From assembly GCA_937892315.1 (NCBI GenBank), contig CALAVF010000236.1, positions 1 through 10,408 on the forward strand: a DNA stretch of 10,408 nucleotides. The letters run 5' to 3'. A model generated the notes under the pieces. The model made no database searches and was not told the origin of the DNA. It saw only the letters and a program-made list of their open reading frames with translations. Shown here piece by piece: positions 8,153 through 10,408 of this stretch (its first letter is position 1; each line of letters begins with the position of its first letter). Both the position numbers and the translations under genes were made by a program. Source of the DNA: an uncultured Prevotellaceae bacterium. Lineage in GTDB: Bacteria > Bacteroidota > Bacteroidia > Bacteroidales > Bacteroidaceae.

Positions 8153-8186
8153 TTTGTTCTTATATGAGGAAAGTTTTCTAACTTTA
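8153..8186 (+). promoter_or_regulatory. Candidate promoter for the nitroreductase-DUF2520-kdsC-maf block
   Basis: TTTG at 8153-8156 and TAACTTTA at 8179-8186 resemble the Bacteroidetes -33 (TTTG) and -7 (TAnnTTTG) boxes. The second has one mismatch at its last base and the spacing is 22 nt, slightly long. Transcription would begin about 25 nt before the nitroreductase ATG. It is the best such pair in the 194-bp divergent region and the only plausible plus-strand promoter before the four-gene block. Confidence 0.4.
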
Positions 8187-8218
8187 CAGCAAATTTCACA
8201 GATTAAAACCTCAAAACG

Positions 8219-8758
8219 ATGGAAAATTTTAAGGATTTGGTACAGAAACGCCGTAGTGTACGCAAGTTTACCGAGCAGGACATCCCCGCAGAAGATTTGC
8301 AGACGATTCTTCGTGCCGCACTCATGTCGCCCACCAGCAAGGGCACACGGGCTTGGCATTTCGTGGTGGTGGACGACAAGAACCTGTTGGAAAAGATTTC
8401 TCTCTGCCGTTCGATGGGTAGCCAATTCGTTGCTGGCGCGAAAGTGGCAGTTGTGGTGTTGGGCGATAGGGAAGTGACTGACGCGTGGTGTGAAGATGCC
8501 TCCTTGGCTGCTGTCACGATGCAATATCAGGCAACCGACTTGGGTTTGGGTTCCTGCTGGTGTCAGATTCGCAACCGCTTCATGGAGAATGGCGAACCCT
8601 CCGACAATGTGCTCCGTTTCTTGCTTCGCTATCCCGAAAACCTGACGGCAGAATGTGTCATTGGTTTTGGCTATCCAGCCATCGAACGGAAACCGCAGGA
8701 TGAAGACAAACTCAAGTGGGAGAATGTGCACATCGGCCCGTTCCCCGAGGAAGAATAA
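8219..8758 (+). CDS. Nitroreductase-family flavoprotein
   Basis: This 179-residue protein belongs to the FMN-dependent nitroreductase superfamily, which uses NAD(P)H to reduce nitro compounds, quinones or other small electrophiles. The N-terminal RRSVRKF (11-17) is the usual FMN-phosphate contact motif, followed by SPTSKGTRAWHFVVV (37-51). EDASLAAVTMQYQATDLGLG (92-111) forms the dimer/flavin helix, and IGFGYPA (148-154) is the C-terminal flavin-binding turn. It lacks the long inserts of NfsA/NfsB types and is near the short end for the family. The natural substrate cannot be read from the sequence. It is first in the plus-strand block, 22 nt ahead of the DUF2520 gene, after a candidate promoter. 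No strong Shine-Dalgarno is seen; the ATG is chosen because it places the FMN motif at the normal distance from the N terminus. Confidence 0.92.
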   Translation: MENFKDLVQKRRSVRKFTEQDIPAEDLQTILRAALMSPTSKGTRAWHFVVVDDKNLLEKISLCRSMGSQFVAGAKVAVVVLGDREVTDAWCEDASLAAVTMQYQATDLGLGSCWCQIRNRFMENGEPSDNVLRFLLRYPENLTAECVIGFGYPAIERKPQDEDKLKWENVHIGPFPEEE

Positions 8759-8780
8759 CCCCCAAAATGTTTGACACAAT

Positions 8781-9545
8781 ATGAAAATCGTTTTCATCGG
8801 AGCCGGCAATCTTGCCACCAATTTGGGCAAGGCACTTTCGCGTGCAGGGCATGACATCGCACAAGTGTATAGCCGCACGGAAGAATCTGCCAAGACGTTG
8901 GCACTTGCCTTGAAGTGCCCATGCACCACTCAGCCGACAGAGGTGCTGAAAAGTGCGGATGTGTACGTCATTGCCGTGAAAGACACAGCCATTCAGTCGG
9001 TTGCGTATGCTTTGTGCGAAGGGCGTGAAGGGCAACTGTTTGTCCACACGGCAGGTAGCATTTCTGTTGACATCTTGCCGACGGTGCGGCGTGGCGTGTT
9101 TTATCCGATGCAGACGTTTTCTAAGCAGAAAGAGGTCGATTTTAGCATCGTGCCTTGCTTTGTGGAGGCACAGAATGACAGCGACCTTCAGTTGCTGAAA
9201 GATTTGGCAGGCACCATTTCCGACACGGTCTATGAGATGAACAGCGAAAACCGCCAGTATCTGCATCTGGCAGCGGTGTTCTGTTGCAATTTTGCCAATC
9301 ATTGCTACACGCTGGGTGCCCAACTGCTGAAAGAGCATGGCGACATCCCGTTTAGCGTGATGCGTCCCCTGATAGATGAAACAGCCAGCAAACTCTATAC
9401 GCTCTCTCCCAAAGAGGCGCAGACAGGACCTGCTGTTCGTTGGGACACCAATGTGATTGACAAGCAGTTGCAACTGCTGGACGGAAAGCCTGAATGGCAG
9501 ATGATTTATAAGATGCTAAGTGAAAGCATTCACGCAAATTCCTAA
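8781..9545 (+). CDS. Rossmann-fold / DUF2520 domain protein
   Basis: This 254-residue protein resembles NADP-dependent reductases of the pyrroline-5-carboxylate reductase / F420-NADP oxidoreductase type but belongs to the uncharacterised Rossmann-like plus DUF2520 family. The N-terminal dinucleotide-binding motif is [13 protein letters not shown] (7-19), followed by SRTEES, which sits where 2'-phosphate recognition often occurs. HTAGS (89-93) and YPMQTFS (108-114) are conserved landmarks. The all-helical C-terminal half (about 125-250) contains [13 protein letters not shown] (162-174) and QTGPAVRWD (214-222). Its reaction is unknown. It lies 22 nt after the nitroreductase, and its stop codon overlaps the first ATG of kdsC in TAATG, so translation of the two may be coupled. 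The recurring neighbourhood with kdsC and maf in Bacteroidales is known to me from family context and not tested here. Confidence 0.9.
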   Translation: MKIVFIGAGNLATNLGKALSRAGHDIAQVYSRTEESAKTLALALKCPCTTQPTEVLKSADVYVIAVKDTAIQSVAYALCEGREGQLFVHTAGSISVDILPTVRRGVFYPMQTFSKQKEVDFSIVPCFVEAQNDSDLQLLKDLAGTISDTVYEMNSENRQYLHLAAVFCCNFANHCYTLGAQLLKEHGDIPFSVMRPLIDETASKLYTLSPKEAQTGPAVRWDTNVIDKQLQLLDGKPEWQMIYKMLSESIHANS

Positions 9546-10090
9546 TGTTTGTTATTGACGATGAGAACTTTATGATTGATTATGACTTAACGAAAATTCG
9601 TGCCATCTTTTTTGATGTGGATGGGGTTCTCTCCTGCGAGACGATTCCCCAGCATCCCAATGGCGACCCGATGCGAACGGTCAACATCAAGGATGGCTAT
9701 GCGATGCAGCACGCCGTGAAGTGCGGACTGATTCTTGCCATCATCACGGGTGGCAGGACGGAGGCGGTGCGGGTGCGATACGAAGGGCTCGGATTGAAAG
9801 ATGTCATCCTGGGTGCTGCTGTCAAGATAAAGACCTACAACGACCTGAAAGAAAAGTACGGTTTGAAGGATGAGGAAATCATCTATGTGGGCGACGACAT
9901 CCCTGATTATGAGGTGCTGAGTGTGTGCGGCTTGCCTTGCTGCCCTGCCGATGCCGCACCTGAAATCAAGTCGGTTTGCAAATATGTGTCTCATAAGAAT
10001 GGTGGACAAGGGTGTGCACGTGACATTGTTGAACAAGTATTAAAAGCACAGAATTTATGGATGCACAACAGCACGGCTTTCGGCTGGTAG
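9545..10090 (+). CDS. kdsC: 3-deoxy-D-manno-octulosonate 8-phosphate phosphatase (HAD, KdsC type)
   Basis: KdsC removes phosphate from KDO-8-phosphate in the cytoplasm, giving KDO for the inner core of lipopolysaccharide. The 181-residue protein is a capless C0-type HAD phosphatase, active as a tetramer in characterised members. Motif I is FFDVDGVL with nucleophile D24 and acid D26. Motif II is ITGGR (67-71, T68). The motif III lysine is probably K94, and motif IV is GDDIPD (116-121). [15 protein letters not shown] (39-53) is typical of this subfamily. The first ATG (9545) overlaps the DUF2520 stop by one base. A second ATG at 9572 gives [14 protein letters not shown], which looks more like the start of relatives and may be the real one, making the protein 172 residues. 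The 3' end overlaps maf by 34 nt. N-acylneuraminate-9-phosphatase-like relatives are a less likely alternative. Confidence 0.92.
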   Translation: MFVIDDENFMIDYDLTKIRAIFFDVDGVLSCETIPQHPNGDPMRTVNIKDGYAMQHAVKCGLILAIITGGRTEAVRVRYEGLGLKDVILGAAVKIKTYNDLKEKYGLKDEEIIYVGDDIPDYEVLSVCGLPCCPADAAPEIKSVCKYVSHKNGGQGCARDIVEQVLKAQNLWMHNSTAFGW

Positions 10091-10408
10091 AAGGCTACCG
10101 AGTGGTGCTTGCCAGCAATTCGCCTCGTCGCAAGGAACTACTTGGCGGCCTGGGCATCAACTTTGAGGTTCGGACCTTGAAGGACATAGACGAGAGTTAT
10201 CCTGACACGTTGAAGGGAGAGGAAATTCCGATGTTCATCTCTGGCAAGAAAGCGGAGGCATACCGTCAGACGATGGCTGATGATGAACTGATTATTACGG
10301 CAGACACGATTGTCTATGACAAGGGACAGGTGTTGGGAAAGCCGAAGAGTAGGGAAGAGGCAATCAGTATGTTGCAACAACTGTCGGGACACGCCCATGA
10401 AGTCATCA
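10057..10408 (+). CDS. maf: Maf-family nucleoside triphosphate pyrophosphatase, 3'-truncated by window end
   Basis: Maf proteins hydrolyse non-canonical or excess nucleoside triphosphates to monophosphates plus pyrophosphate and have been linked to septum control. The 117 visible residues include the signature [10 protein letters not shown] (20-29), DESYP (45-49), the catalytic region ITADTIV with D83, and GKPKSREEA (94-102). Family members are about 190-200 residues, so about 75-80 are missing past the window edge; nothing suggests the gene is broken. The ATG at 10057 lies inside kdsC and gives a 34-nt overlap. The first 14 residues ([14 protein letters not shown]) are not conserved, but no better ATG occurs before the signature, so this start is preferred. 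The overlap points to translational coupling with kdsC. Substrate class (dTTP/UTP versus m7GTP type) cannot be fixed by eye, though DUF2520-KdsC-Maf clusters usually carry the YhdE-like type. Confidence 0.94.
   Translation, partial: MDAQQHGFRLVEGYRVVLASNSPRRKELLGGLGINFEVRTLKDIDESYPDTLKGEEIPMFISGKKAEAYRQTMADDELIITADTIVYDKGQVLGKPKSREEAISMLQQLSGHAHEVI

Noticed and set aside
8099..9473. Two minus-strand open frames (276 and 253 codons) opposite the nitroreductase and DUF2520 genes
   Set aside because: The plus-strand genes carry unmistakable FMN and dinucleotide motifs; the antisense products have none and are Cys/His/Arg-rich, as expected for shadow frames.
1..10408. Mobile element, prophage, defence system, tRNA or rRNA
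   Set aside because: I looked for transposase, integrase, restriction or toxin families, terminal inverted repeats and cloverleaf sequences on both strands and saw none; every gene belongs to a familiar metabolic or envelope family.

Overview
The window looks like the end of a metagenomic contig from a Bacteroidales bacterium, most likely Prevotellaceae. The evidence is the family repertoire (secreted GH2 and GH43 enzymes with Bacteroidetes-type accessory domains), TAnnTTTG-like promoter elements, start codons without clear Shine-Dalgarno sites, and the gene order DUF2520 protein - KdsC - Maf, which I recall from Bacteroides/Prevotella genomes. The genus is inference. The first 28 bases are not biological: they match the 3' end of the Illumina TruSeq read-2 adapter, so true sequence starts at base 29.

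Minus-strand block (29-8024), read right to left: an endolytic murein transglycosylase (mltG); a 207-bp gap carrying four 21-bp repeat units with palindromic character; a large secreted GH43 glycosidase with F5/8-type, LamG-like and DUF1349-like modules; a secreted GH2 beta-galactosidase 19 nt downstream; then a glutamine-dependent NAD+ synthetase (nadE), 33 nt further on, whose last third is cut off by the contig end and adapter. The GH43 and GH2 enzymes probably form a small operon that removes side-chain sugars from plant polysaccharide (arabinose/xylose and galactose). No SusC/SusD pair, regulator or sulfatase is in view.

A 194-bp divergent intergenic region (8025-8218) separates this block from a plus-strand block (8219-10408): a small nitroreductase-family flavoprotein, a Rossmann/DUF2520 protein, KDO-8-phosphate phosphatase (kdsC) and the start of a Maf-family nucleotide pyrophosphatase cut by the window end. 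Spacing is 22 nt, then a 1-nt overlap, then a 34-nt overlap, which fits one transcript. These are housekeeping functions: lipopolysaccharide core sugar supply and nucleotide-pool surveillance or division.

I found no convincing new system, mobile element, CRISPR array or RNA gene. The items most worth a second look are the adapter-chimaeric end and the 21-bp palindromic repeat array in front of the GH43 gene.
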